Source: Desmonostoc geniculatum HA4340-LM1 (GTDB lineage: Bacteria; Cyanobacteriota; Cyanobacteriia; Cyanobacteriales; Nostocaceae). Taken from it: a DNA stretch of 64,000 nt. The stretch covers positions 1-64,000 of the forward strand of contig JAHHHB010000015.1 in the NCBI GenBank assembly GCA_019359545.1. Reading direction: 5' to 3'. Position numbers and translations under genes: made by a program. Below the pieces are notes generated by a model. It saw only the letters and a program-made list of their open reading frames with translations. It ran no database searches and was not told the origin of the DNA. Positions 54,673 through 62,606 of the stretch are shown piece by piece. The stretch's first letter is position 1; each line of letters begins with the position of its first letter.

Positions 54673-55419
54673 ATGACCAGAACTCCTCCAGATTCTCTTG
54701 TGCAGTTAATTCATGAAACACTCTCAGAACTATTAGAAAATAATCCAGCTGCAACTTCATCAGAAGCTTATGTTCAGCATTATATGCAATTTGAAATAAT
54801 GCGAGCCAATATCACTCCTCGCTACTATCTTCGCATTGGTATTAATTATCATGGACAGAAAGTTCAACATCTTCGGATTGATAGTTCAACAGGTAGATTA
54901 ATTGGTTGGAATCCATTAGGAGATGCTTTGGGAACAGGAAAAAACGCAAAGGTTTTACTCGCAGGTGTCACGATTTTTGTCCGCGATCCACATGAACCGA
55001 TGATGAATGATGCCAAAATTGGTGGTGGTGATATTCCTCAAAATAAATATATTCGAGTTGAATTTAAAGCTCGTGGTTGGTTAGGGCAAACAAAAAACCT
55101 TGATGGCAAACAGCTTGAGAAGGATTTAGATTTATTAAAAGAAGACAAGGCAGATTTGCTTGTTATTTGTCTTTCAGAAACCGCTCATCGAAAATGGAGA
55201 GGTGAGGGAGTTTCACATCAAATTATCAGAAGAACTGGTATAAAAAGATTTGAACAGATTCTAGTCGATCCAGAAGAACTTTCTGGTAAAAATATCCTCA
55301 AACAACAAATTATTTTTGAGGGTTACAAATGGGTAGTTTCTACTCAAAGAGTTACTGGTTCTTTAAACTCTATTATGCCTGGGGCTGAACATTACATAAC
55401 GCTTTGTTGGACTGAATAA
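54673..55419 (+). CDS. Putative type II restriction endonuclease, PD-(D/E)XK-like
   Basis: 248 residues. VTIFVRDPHEPMMNDAKIG and then YIRVEFKARGWLGQT give an Asp followed about 18 residues later by E-F-K, the metal site of PD-(D/E)XK nucleases. QLEKDLDLLKEDKADLLVI then fits the next helix and strand. No helicase motifs, so it is not HsdR. It is cotranscribed with the C protein and convergent, 10 bases away, with the HsdS/HsdM pair. It is expected to cut an interrupted palindrome read by that methyltransferase. I do not recognise the sequence from a named enzyme. Confidence 0.68.
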   Translation: MTRTPPDSLVQLIHETLSELLENNPAATSSEAYVQHYMQFEIMRANITPRYYLRIGINYHGQKVQHLRIDSSTGRLIGWNPLGDALGTGKNAKVLLAGVTIFVRDPHEPMMNDAKIGGGDIPQNKYIRVEFKARGWLGQTKNLDGKQLEKDLDLLKEDKADLLVICLSETAHRKWRGEGVSHQIIRRTGIKRFEQILVDPEELSGKNILKQQIIFEGYKWVVSTQRVTGSLNSIMPGAEHYITLCWTE

Positions 55420-55429
55420 AAACTAGCTT

Positions 55430-56278
55430 CTAAGTCAGCAATTTAGAAGTCTGATAGATTATTACTTCTGCTAAACGTTCTTGGTAAGCTTTTACCTGTG
55501 TCATTTTTACTTCTAAAGTATTGCAAATTGACATAAGGTAATCAACTCTCTCAACAATGCGTTTTTGCTCCTGAAGAGGAGGAAGAGGAATCATGATTAA
55601 ACTAAATTCTTTACCTGATATTTCTTTAAAAGTTGTTCCAGAAGCTTGGTAATCTATCTCTTTAGCAGCAAATTTTAAAAAGTAGTAAATGTATTCACTC
55701 ATTTCTATATAGAAAGGAACGCATGATTTAAAGCCCTGATTTGTGCATAAATCATTCTTAGCAATGGCAACATACCCTATAGGCGCACGACTTGAGAACA
55801 AAACAGTGCCTGTTGGCATTAGCTGACATGAACTCTTTTGTAATCCAAGAAGACTAATATCTTTTTTGCCTCGACTAATAAATTTACCTGGTAATCTATA
55901 TAAGTCAGATGGAGTGATCCAAGGAATACCATCATCAGTATAGTATTCAGATTGATTTGTTCTCGGAGTGCCTCCTCCTACAACTCTCCCAATATCTCCA
56001 ATACGTACCCATTCCCAACTTTGCGGAATATTGAATGGTATTTCAGTTGACTTAATGGCAATAGATAGAAAGTTATTTCTGACTTTTTTTTCCTCAATTA
56101 AACGCTCTTTTTCAGTTTTTATTTTCCCCAGCAAATAGGAAGTAGGCTCGTCATTAATATCTTGAGAAACAAGCCTTCCACAAACTGCTAAATGCAAAAT
56201 AAGTTCCCGAAGTTTAGCAATTCCATTAGGAGCATCTATCAATATCTCAAAATTTTGTAAAAATCTTTCAACATCCAT
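55430..56278 (-). CDS. Half-length type I-like specificity subunit (HsdS) with one TRD
   Basis: 282 residues, about half the usual HsdS. A conserved helical region (LRELILHLAVCGRLVSQD, EKIKTEKERLIEE-like) comes first, then one target recognition domain (about 85-235: IPQSWEWVRIGDIGRVVGGG, GTVLFSSRAPIGYVAIA) and one closing conserved region (IPLPPLQEQKRIVERVDYLM). Only one TRD and one pair of conserved arms are present. Half-size subunits dimerise and recognise interrupted palindromes. The start is 3 bases after the HsdM stop, so the two are coupled. Confidence 0.87.
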   Translation of the reverse strand: MDVERFLQNFEILIDAPNGIAKLRELILHLAVCGRLVSQDINDEPTSYLLGKIKTEKERLIEEKKVRNNFLSIAIKSTEIPFNIPQSWEWVRIGDIGRVVGGGTPRTNQSEYYTDDGIPWITPSDLYRLPGKFISRGKKDISLLGLQKSSCQLMPTGTVLFSSRAPIGYVAIAKNDLCTNQGFKSCVPFYIEMSEYIYYFLKFAAKEIDYQASGTTFKEISGKEFSLIMIPLPPLQEQKRIVERVDYLMSICNTLEVKMTQVKAYQERLAEVIIYQTSKLLT

Positions 56279-56281
56279 TTT

Positions 56282-57721
56282 CTAATTATTCTTCTCTAAA
56301 GATGATTTGAGTTCAAACTTTAATTTGTTACGCACTTCACTTAGCTCTGCTGTAAGTATTTGATACTCTTTGAGCATTGCATCTAGATTGATATGTTCCG
56401 CTTTATTCTTGTGGGGGTTCTTGATATCTAGGTTGTAATTATTAGCCTTCAAGTCTCCAATTGAAACCTGCCAAGCAAATTCATTTACCTCCCGATTTTC
56501 CCACCATTCTTGCTCTGGTGCAAACTCCTCAAAGTAAATCGGCTTGGTTTTGGAGTAAGACTTATAACCTGCTGGGTAAGGGTGTTCGTAATACCAAATC
56601 TTTTCTGTCGGTTCGCCTTTGGTGAAAAATAACAGATTAGTTTTAATGCCCGTGTAGGGATTAAATACGCCATTTGGTAAGCGGACAATTGTATGCAGGT
56701 TGCAATTTTGCAGCAGTTTTTCTTTAATGCGCGTCTTTACACCTTCCCCAAATAGCGTACCGTCCGGTAGAACTATAGCGCCTCTACCACCTTTTTTGAG
56801 CAAATGAGCAATAAGTACCAGAAATAAATCTGCCGTTTCTCGTGTGCGAAAGGTAGAGGGAAAATTGTCCTCAATTCCATCTTCTTCCATTCCACCAAAA
56901 GGCGGATTAGTGATAATTATATCTACACATTCTTGAGGATTGTAATCGTGCAATGGTCGAGCCAAAGTATTCTCATGTTCTGCTTCCGGTACATCAATAC
57001 CATGCAAAATCAGATTTGTTACACAAAGGTTATAAGGTAACGGCTTTTTCTCAGTACCGCGAATCGTGCGTTGCAGAATTTCTGGGACATCAGCGCTTTG
57101 GAAATGTTGGTGAATGTAATCAATTGCTGCTGTTAAAAAGCCACCTGTACCGCAAGCAGGATCAAGTACAATTTCGCCCAATTGTGGCTTTACCCTGTCT
57201 ACAATAAACTTTGTTACTGCACGCGGAGTATAATATTCCCCTGCATTTCCCGCGCTCTGCAAATCTTTGAGAATCTTTTCATAAATTTCGCTGAACAGTT
57301 TTTTCTGCTCTTTTTTATTAAAATCAACTTCGTTAAGCTTATTAATTACTTGGCGGATGAGAGTGCCATTTTTCATATAGTTATAGACATCCTCAAACAC
57401 CTTGCCAATCATCCGCCCACGGGGTTCAGTTGCCGTATTTCTCAGTTCCTTAAGGGTTTTAAATAAAGCATTGTCCACAAAATCTAGTAAAGCATCTCCC
57501 GTGATACCTTCTGAATCTGCTGCCCAATTACGCCAACGCAACCCTTCAGGAATTGGAGATTTATAATTATCTTCTACCCGTTCATATTCATCTTCACGGG
57601 CATCAAAAACTTTGAGGAAAATCATCCAAACTAACTGGCTGATGCGTTGCGCGTCACCATCTACGCCCGCATCCTTCCGCATGATATCTTGAATAGTTTT
57701 AATTGTAGTGCTGATTGACAT
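56282..57721 (-). CDS. Type I-like N6-adenine DNA methyltransferase (HsdM)
   Basis: 479 residues. An N-terminal helical domain (QRISQLVWMIFLKVFDARE) precedes the Rossmann MTase with motif I (VLDPACGTGGFLTAAIDYI), motif IV (ITNPPFGGMEEDG) and LPDGTLFGEGVKTRIKEKLL. It methylates adenine with the adjacent half-length HsdS. No HsdR follows on either side. Together with the convergent C and endonuclease genes it makes up a type IIH-like (AhdI-style) system. Confidence 0.92.
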   Translation of the reverse strand: MSISTTIKTIQDIMRKDAGVDGDAQRISQLVWMIFLKVFDAREDEYERVEDNYKSPIPEGLRWRNWAADSEGITGDALLDFVDNALFKTLKELRNTATEPRGRMIGKVFEDVYNYMKNGTLIRQVINKLNEVDFNKKEQKKLFSEIYEKILKDLQSAGNAGEYYTPRAVTKFIVDRVKPQLGEIVLDPACGTGGFLTAAIDYIHQHFQSADVPEILQRTIRGTEKKPLPYNLCVTNLILHGIDVPEAEHENTLARPLHDYNPQECVDIIITNPPFGGMEEDGIEDNFPSTFRTRETADLFLVLIAHLLKKGGRGAIVLPDGTLFGEGVKTRIKEKLLQNCNLHTIVRLPNGVFNPYTGIKTNLLFFTKGEPTEKIWYYEHPYPAGYKSYSKTKPIYFEEFAPEQEWWENREVNEFAWQVSIGDLKANNYNLDIKNPHKNKAEHINLDAMLKEYQILTAELSEVRNKLKFELKSSLEKNN

Positions 57722-57814
57722 TACTTCGACTCACTTCTCGCTTGAGAATATCTTATTAATTCGTAGTTTTGTAGCGATTGTATTAAAAGTCAAGAGATCG
57801 CTAACCTATCATGA

Positions 57815-57931
57815 TTGATAGGTGCGACACCAGCTAAGCAAGAGATTTATTTTGCAGTTAATTGGCCAAGTTATGGTAAATCAGAAACTGGGGTAGTAGA
57901 AATTACAGAACTAACACGTAAGCATTTTTAG
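57815..57931 (+). pseudogene. Possible small gene remnant between HsdM and the nuclease
   Basis: Open frame of 38 codons from a TTG, ending TAG. The translation (PAKQEIYFAVNWPSYGKSET, then GVVEITELTRKHF) has normal protein composition, but I recognise no family. It lies between two minus-strand genes. Expressed small protein or relic cannot be decided. Confidence 0.22.
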
Positions 57932-57945
57932 ATATCATAAGTTAC

Positions 57946-58800
57946 CTAACTATGAGTTCTTAAACTGGGTAATGGATACGATTGATGCTGCTTAAAATCA
58001 GCAAACTCGCAAATAGAATTAAATGGACAAAAGCGGCAGTGAGAACCAGGATTGGGAGGGAAAATTTTACTAAAATCACTCGTTTCTTCTTGATATCTTT
58101 GTAAATCTTGCTGGTGTTTGTGGGCAATATTCGCTAAATCAAATTTTAAGGATTCTAATTCGGTATTATTAATGCTAATTAACTCAGATTTTTTACAAAT
58201 TTCGAGATTGTAAAATGAGGCGACAGCTTGTCTACCGGGATAAAGATAACGAGCCGCTAATAAATAAACTAAAGCCTGTCGTCGGTCAAAAGCTGATTTT
58301 CCAGTTTTGAAATCCAAAATGTGTAAAGTGCGATCGCTCTCAATGAAAACGCAGTCCATGGCCGCATATAAGCGAAAGCAATAATCTTGTTGTTCAATGA
58401 CAATCGGCTTGGGAAAACCTTCATCACCGGGAGTTAATTGGATAATATTTTTATCCAACAGCAACGGCGCATCATGATATTTTTTCAAAATTTGCAGCAC
58501 CCGTTGGCGGACTTGTTCGCTTGAGGTGCCTAATTTTAGTAGCTGTGCAACTTTTTCTACGCCATCTGATTGCTGCAAAAGGTGTCTGTGATTATGAAAC
58601 TCATAAACGCCTTTTTGAGCAAGTATCCCAATCCGCTGGGGTGCGGTGGCTTTCGCTAACAGTGCTTTGACTTGTGGTTCATGTTGCCGCGCTTTGATAA
58701 ACCCCCGTCTCATCTGGCAATGCCAGCGTTCTTGCCCTGACGCTGGGGCAACTAAAGACCAAAGGTGATAACTGGCAAAAGGTCGATCGGGGGTTGACAT
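57946..58800 (-). CDS. Cas4/RecB-like PD-(D/E)XK nuclease with Fe-S cysteines
   Basis: 284 residues. An Asp in AAMDCVFIESDRTLHILDFKTGK gives the D...DxK metal site; QALVYLLAARYLYPG is the following QxxxY motif. The C-terminal CRFCPFNSIC gives three Cys, and an upstream Cys (NLEICKK) could complete a 4Fe-4S cluster. Single-strand or end-processing nuclease activity is likely. No cas genes or CRISPR array are nearby, so I do not call it Cas4. It starts 147 bases before the divergent phosphoglucomutase gene. Confidence 0.82.
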   Translation of the reverse strand: MSTPDRPFASYHLWSLVAPASGQERWHCQMRRGFIKARQHEPQVKALLAKATAPQRIGILAQKGVYEFHNHRHLLQQSDGVEKVAQLLKLGTSSEQVRQRVLQILKKYHDAPLLLDKNIIQLTPGDEGFPKPIVIEQQDYCFRLYAAMDCVFIESDRTLHILDFKTGKSAFDRRQALVYLLAARYLYPGRQAVASFYNLEICKKSELISINNTELESLKFDLANIAHKHQQDLQRYQEETSDFSKIFPPNPGSHCRFCPFNSICEFADFKQHQSYPLPSLRTHS

Positions 58801-58947
58801 TGCTCAGAAACAGTGAGAGAAAGTACGGTGGGAAGGACTATGTTCGACAGTTTCCGCCGAACATAACTTCGGAGGATACTTGCTGCTACACACGCTTTGC
58901 GGGAAGCTTTTAATAGTACTGATGATGTACGGGAGCAAGTGGCAAAA

Positions 58948-60387
58948 ATGAGCGCTAGTAGCAATTCCAGCAAGATAAAATTTGGTACCGATGGATGGCG
59001 AGGCATTATTGCCGATGACTTTACTTTTCCCAATGTGCGGAAAGTAACAAGAGCGATCGCCAATTACCTCGAAACAGCCTACACAAAAGATAGACCAGTA
59101 CTTATTGCCTACGATACTCGGTTTTTAGCTGACCAGTTTGCCCTAACAGCAGCCCAAGTCTTGGCAGATTTGGGTTGGACTGTGAAAATTACTGATCGGG
59201 ATTGCCCTACACCAGTAATTGCCTACAACGCCCGTCACCTAAATTCCGCTGGGGCGTTAATGTTTACTGCTAGTCATAATCCAGCACCATACTGTGGAAT
59301 TAAATATATCCCCGATTATGCTGGACCTGCCACTCCAGAGATTACTGATACTATTGTGGCAAATATAGAAAGTGCATCGGATGAACTGCCTAGTAGCAGC
59401 CGACCCGATTTAATTTCTACTTTCGATCCCAAGCCAGATTACCTGGAATTTATCTATACCCTACTTGATGTAGAACGAATTAGGAGCGCTAATTTAAAGG
59501 TAAAATACGATGCTCTTTATTCTACTTCTCGCGGTTATTTAGATGAAGTTTTGCAACATAGTGGTGTTCAGTTAGAAAGTTTCCACACTTGGAGGGATGT
59601 ATTATTTGGCGGTGGGATGCCAGAACCCAAAGGAGAACAATTAGTTGAGTTAGTGGAAGCAGTAGTCAAGGATCGCGCCGATTTGGGTTTGGCGACAGAT
59701 GGAGATAGCGATCGCTTTGGTATTGTTGATGAACAAGGTACTGTCCTCACTCCGAATACTGTGCTGTTAGTTCTAGCACGACATTTAATCAAAAATAAAG
59801 GCAAAAGCGGCGCCATCGTCCGCACTGTGGCTACAACCCATCTGCTGGATAATTTCGCGGCTAAATATGGGCTGCAAATTTATGAAACACCAGTGGGCTT
59901 TAAATACATCGGTGAAAAAATGCGGGAAACTGCTGTACTCATTGGTGGGGAAGAATCAGGCGGATTAAGTGTAATTGGGCATATTCCCGAAAAAGACGGC
60001 GTTTTAGCTGATATGCTGGTGGCAGAAGCCATCGCCTATGAAGGGAAACCCCTAAGTCAGCTAGTTAAAGAAGCGATCGCTGAAGCTGATGGCCCACTTT
60101 ACAACACCCGCCTTGACTTGCACCTCACCGAGTCTCACAAAACTGCTGTCATCGACTCCTTCACCAAAAATCCACCCACAGAGGTAGCCGGAATTAAAGT
60201 CAAGGAAGTCGGGCGTAAAGACGGTATTAAACTCTATTTAGAAGAAGGTAGCTGGGTCTTATTGCGTCCTTCCGGTACAGAACCCTTGGTGCGCGTTTAC
60301 CTAGAAACCAACTCTCCCGAAAAACTCACCCAAATCTCTCAGGAGATGGAAAGTGTCATTGCTAAGCTAGAAGCAGTAGCAGTTTAA
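58948..60387 (+). CDS. Phosphoglucomutase/phosphomannomutase
   Basis: 479 residues from ATG 58948 (a TTG at 58897 is less likely). KFGTDGWRGIIADDFTFPNV at the N-terminus, phosphoserine loop TASHNPAPYCGIKY, metal loop DGDSDRFGIVDE, sugar loop GGEESGGLSV and phosphate loop RPSGTEPLVRVYLE are all present. It interconverts hexose 1- and 6-phosphates in the cytosol. Unlike the fused copy at 22580, its catalytic loop is standard, so this is the more likely active enzyme. It follows a divergent spacer. Confidence 0.93.
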   Translation: MSASSNSSKIKFGTDGWRGIIADDFTFPNVRKVTRAIANYLETAYTKDRPVLIAYDTRFLADQFALTAAQVLADLGWTVKITDRDCPTPVIAYNARHLNSAGALMFTASHNPAPYCGIKYIPDYAGPATPEITDTIVANIESASDELPSSSRPDLISTFDPKPDYLEFIYTLLDVERIRSANLKVKYDALYSTSRGYLDEVLQHSGVQLESFHTWRDVLFGGGMPEPKGEQLVELVEAVVKDRADLGLATDGDSDRFGIVDEQGTVLTPNTVLLVLARHLIKNKGKSGAIVRTVATTHLLDNFAAKYGLQIYETPVGFKYIGEKMRETAVLIGGEESGGLSVIGHIPEKDGVLADMLVAEAIAYEGKPLSQLVKEAIAEADGPLYNTRLDLHLTESHKTAVIDSFTKNPPTEVAGIKVKEVGRKDGIKLYLEEGSWVLLRPSGTEPLVRVYLETNSPEKLTQISQEMESVIAKLEAVAV

Positions 60388-60467
60388 TTCAGTCAGATTT
60401 AGGAGTTAGGAGTTATAAGTTAAGAATTATTAACTTTTAATTTCTAACTTCTAACTTTTATTCAAAT

Positions 60468-60746
60468 ATGAAAACTTTAGCTCCTTTATTGACAATCGTA
60501 GTTGTAGCTGTTTGGGTAGTGGCGATCGCAATTATTTCAGTTCAAAATGCCACACCAGTATCGTTAAAATTCTTAACATTCCAATCGATTCAAATACCAG
60601 CAGGTTTAGTTTTAGCTTTCAGTGCAGTTATCGGATTAATTGGCACCGCACTGCTGCAACCACTGTGGGGCTTAGCTGGTTCTGGACAGGGTAATTCTCG
60701 ATTAGAAGATGATGCCGAATTTTTTGTTGATGATGAAGATTTTTGA
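60468..60746 (+). CDS. LapA domain (DUF1049) membrane protein
   Basis: 92 residues. Two helices (LLTIVVVAVWVVAIAIISVQN and PAGLVLAFSAVIGLIGTALLQ) are separated by the conserved NATPVSLKFL. The acidic C-terminus ends EFFVDDEDF. LapA proteins act in lipopolysaccharide assembly control in other bacteria; the role in cyanobacteria is not known to me. The spacer before it holds a GTTAGGAGTTA-type hairpin (60400-60460). Confidence 0.87.
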   Translation: MKTLAPLLTIVVVAVWVVAIAIISVQNATPVSLKFLTFQSIQIPAGLVLAFSAVIGLIGTALLQPLWGLAGSGQGNSRLEDDAEFFVDDEDF

Positions 60747-60798
60747 GGGTTGAAAAAAATATACGCAACTACGCCAGTTAAGTACTGTTCATCTGCTA

Positions 60799-60818
60799 GT
60801 ATGCACGAATGTGCATAC
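60799..60818 (+). promoter_or_regulatory. Palindromic operator of the BrnT-BrnA operon
   Basis: GTATGCAC-GAAT-GTGCATAC, an eight-bp perfect inverted repeat with a four-base gap. A TACAAT -10-like hexamer (60816-60821) overlaps its right arm, and the toxin ATG is at 60830. Position and symmetry fit autorepression by a BrnA dimer. Confidence 0.65.
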
Positions 60819-60829
60819 AATAGATTTAG

Positions 60830-61096
60830 ATGGCGTATCAGTGGGATAGGGATAAAGCAGCAGCCAATCTTCGCAAGCATGACGTTGACTTTGCTGATGC
60901 AGTAACTGTATTTTCTGATGATTTAGCAATTACCATCACAGATGAACGTTTTGATGAACAGAGGTTTATTACTACTGGTATGAATGCTTTCGGTCGAGTC
61001 CTAGTAGTTGTGTATACATGGCGCAATGATGAGATTCGATTAATTTCTGCTCGCAAAGCTACGCGCTATGAACAACAACAGTATGGGGAAGGATAA
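60830..61096 (+). CDS. brnT: BrnT-family ribonuclease toxin
   Basis: 88 residues. QWDRDKAAANLRKHDVDFAD, ITDERFDEQRFITTG, RVLVVVYTWRNDEIRLISARKAT and the final RYEQQQY are the BrnT signature, including the D, H, E, R and R residues of the RelE-like RNase fold. It cleaves RNA unless bound by BrnA. It precedes BrnA by 3 bases, the usual toxin-first order. Intact. Confidence 0.93.
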   Translation: MAYQWDRDKAAANLRKHDVDFADAVTVFSDDLAITITDERFDEQRFITTGMNAFGRVLVVVYTWRNDEIRLISARKATRYEQQQYGEG

Positions 61097-61099
61097 ATA

Positions 61100-61360
61100 A
61101 TGGAAGCTGAGTATGATTTTAGCCAAGGTAAGCGAGGGGCGATTGAACCAACACCAACAGGCAAAACTCGAATTACAATTCGCCTAGATGATGAAGTACT
61201 AGCATGGTTTCGTGACCAAGTTCACGCAGCAGGTGGGGGAAATTACCAAACTTTGATTAACGATACCTTGCGTGAGTATATTCAGCAGCGCCGTGAACCT
61301 TTAGAAGAGACATTACGGCGAGTATTGCGAGAGGAACTTGAAAGAATAGGAAAATATTGA
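61100..61360 (+). CDS. brnA: BrnA-family antitoxin (ribbon-helix-helix)
   Basis: 86 residues. TGKTRITIRLDDEVLAWFRD is the RHH strand and helix, and YQTLINDTLREYIQQ the second helix; the C-terminal helix (EETLRRVLREELERI) is longer than in many BrnA. It neutralises BrnT and should bind the palindrome upstream. Intact. The next gene, a DUF433 fragment, starts 6 bases on. Confidence 0.93.
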   Translation: MEAEYDFSQGKRGAIEPTPTGKTRITIRLDDEVLAWFRDQVHAAGGGNYQTLINDTLREYIQQRREPLEETLRRVLREELERIGKY

Positions 61361-61366
61361 AAAGCT

Positions 61367-61531
61367 GTGCAGTACCAAAACATTATTACAATCGAACCGG
61401 GGAAGCGAGGTGGTAAACCTTGTATTCGAGGAATGCGAATTACTGTATACGATGTTTTATCTTATCTGGCCTCTGGCATGACCTACGAGGAAGTGCTTGA
61501 TGACTTTCCTAGGACTTACGCATTGACATAA
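61367..61531 (+). pseudogene. DUF433 antitoxin-like gene, 3' truncated by a miniature element
   Basis: From GTG 61367: ITIEPGKRGGKPCIRGMRIT, then YDVLSYLASGMTYEEVLDDFP is typical DUF433, a small protein often paired with a DUF5615 PIN-like toxin. After residue 48 the frame enters the TA-GGACTTACGCA element and stops within seven codons. The last about 25 residues of the family are missing, and no partner toxin is present. It sits in the BrnTA operon direction. Confidence 0.75.
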
Positions 61532-61686
61532 AAGCAAAAATGGCAGATAGAGTTTTCAAAGCTTTTATCTAGGTTTTTCAATCATATTTTGGCGATCGCC
61601 AGCAATCAAAAGCAACCTCCAAAAGCCTGGAACAACGTATTTACGTTGATACACAAAATAGTTCTTTTGTACAGTGCGTAAGTCCT
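61511..61686. mobile_element. 176-bp miniature inverted-repeat element at a TA site
   Basis: AGGACTTACGCA at the left and TGCGTAAGTCCT at the right are perfect 12-bp inverted ends. Extended pairing of TTGACATAAAA with TTTTGTACAG continues inside. It is flanked by TA on both sides, as for IS630/Tc1-mariner transposition. No coding sequence inside. It separates two convergent, both 3'-truncated toxin-antitoxin genes. Confidence 0.75.
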
Positions 61687-61918
61687 ATGACTCTTCTTTG
61701 ATTCGGTAAATAACAATATATGGCGTGCTAGAAATTACTAACTCTCTTGTGCCTTCTACACGTCCAGGTCGCCCCATAAAAGGGTAATTCTCAAGTTGAC
61801 TGGCAGCAACTTGAATCTTCAATATCACTTCCTGCGCTGCTTTTGGATTCTCTTTCAGGATGTATCTATGGGCTTGTTCCAAGTTACGAAGCGCACGGCG
61901 CAGCCACTTAATCTGCAT
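61685..61918 (-). CDS. RelE/ParE-family toxin, C-terminus truncated
   Basis: 77 residues from ATG 61918, which overlaps the antitoxin remnant's end (an upstream in-frame start at 61933 is less likely). IKWLRRALRNLEQAHRYILK, LENYPFMGRPGRVEGTRELV and TPYIVIYRIKE are ParE hallmarks. The protein ends IKEES at a TAG created by the miniature element, so the last strand (normally VEILRVLHGARR-like) is absent. ParE needs that end for toxicity in known members, so it is probably inactive. Confidence 0.75.
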   Translation of the reverse strand: MQIKWLRRALRNLEQAHRYILKENPKAAQEVILKIQVAASQLENYPFMGRPGRVEGTRELVISSTPYIVIYRIKEES

Positions 61919-62105
61919 TTGTGAGTCTTGCAAAAGTCGCTTTTACTTCTTCATCACTGGCAAAGTCTCCAGCATCAGCTTCAGCAATCCCCTTTTGAAT
62001 CTCATCTATTTGCCACTGATACATTTCTAGATAAGCGGCTACTGCCTCATTAAGTACGTAACTGCGATCGCGGTTGATTCCAGATGCGATCGCACTTTTA
62101 TAAAA
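61908..62105 (-). pseudogene. ParD/RHH-type antitoxin remnant lacking its N-terminus
   Basis: The frame reads INRDRSYVLNEAVAAYLEMY, then QWQIDEIQKGIAEADAGDFA and a stop that overlaps the toxin start. That is the standard end of RHH antitoxins paired with ParE. It has no start codon and is preceded by TAA (62106-62108). Beyond that stop the same frame carries 49 codons (ending LASVRAALDDPDHEWTF) of another small, unrecognised protein. The first RHH strand is lost, so the pair is non-functional. Confidence 0.6.
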
Positions 62106-62262
62106 TTAAAATGTCCATTCATGATCTGGATCGTCAAGGGCGGCGCGAACAGAAGCTAAATTTGCAAGTTCTTTGAATGGGCTGGATTTAGCTATTTCTG
62201 TAATTGAGTTTAAGGTAAGGGCTAGTTGCTCATTATTGCCGGATGCGATCGCAGGTCAACTA

Positions 62263-62355
62263 GAAGAAAACAGTAGAATAATTATCTCATTAAGAAAAGC
62301 ACTGTCTCACGAACGAAAACGCTATGAGCAATACCTCAAGAACCGATTGGGCTAG
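62263..62355 (+). pseudogene. C-terminal remnant of a second BrnT toxin
   Basis: The frame SRIIISLRKALSHERKRYEQ, then YLKNRLG resembles the final strand and helix of BrnT (RIISARKAT...ERKRYEQ). Nothing of the first 60 residues is found upstream. It overlaps the second BrnA start by 32 bases, the usual arrangement. Confidence 0.6.
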
Positions 62356-62602
62356 AGTCGATGCAATGAGCGACGAAGACATCGATACCTCAGATATTCC
62401 ACCCTTGTCAGAAGAATTCTTTGCTAAAGCAGAATTGCGAATGCCCAAGTCACCTGTAGAAATTACAGTTCAGGTAGATCCTGAAACTTTTGCTTGGTTC
62501 AAAGCACAGGGAGAAACTGCCGAACAGCAGATGGCTGTAGCATTAAAGATTTATGCAGAAGCACACAAAGCTTATCCTGGCTCTCAGGTGCTGTCAACCT
62601 AA
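62324..62602 (+). CDS. BrnA-family antitoxin, orphan
   Basis: 92 residues. DIDTSDIPPLSEEFFAKAEL and SPVEITVQVDPETFAWFKAQ are BrnA features, and EQQMAVALKIYAEAHKAY the last helix. It is complete, but its toxin partner is only a fragment, so it is an orphan antitoxin. It could still bind its operator or counter related BrnT proteins. Confidence 0.8.
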   Translation: MSNTSRTDWARVDAMSDEDIDTSDIPPLSEEFFAKAELRMPKSPVEITVQVDPETFAWFKAQGETAEQQMAVALKIYAEAHKAYPGSQVLST

Positions 62603-62606
62603 GAAC

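Noticed and set aside
54421-57721. Ordinary type I restriction system
   Set aside because: No HsdR is present on either side, the specificity subunit has a single recognition domain, and the convergent C protein plus small nuclease fit a type II arrangement better.
57946-58800. Cas4 and a CRISPR locus
   Set aside because: The nuclease has a Cas4-like Fe-S motif, but no repeat-spacer array or other cas gene is in the window. The tandem repeats seen are contiguous heptamers without spacers.
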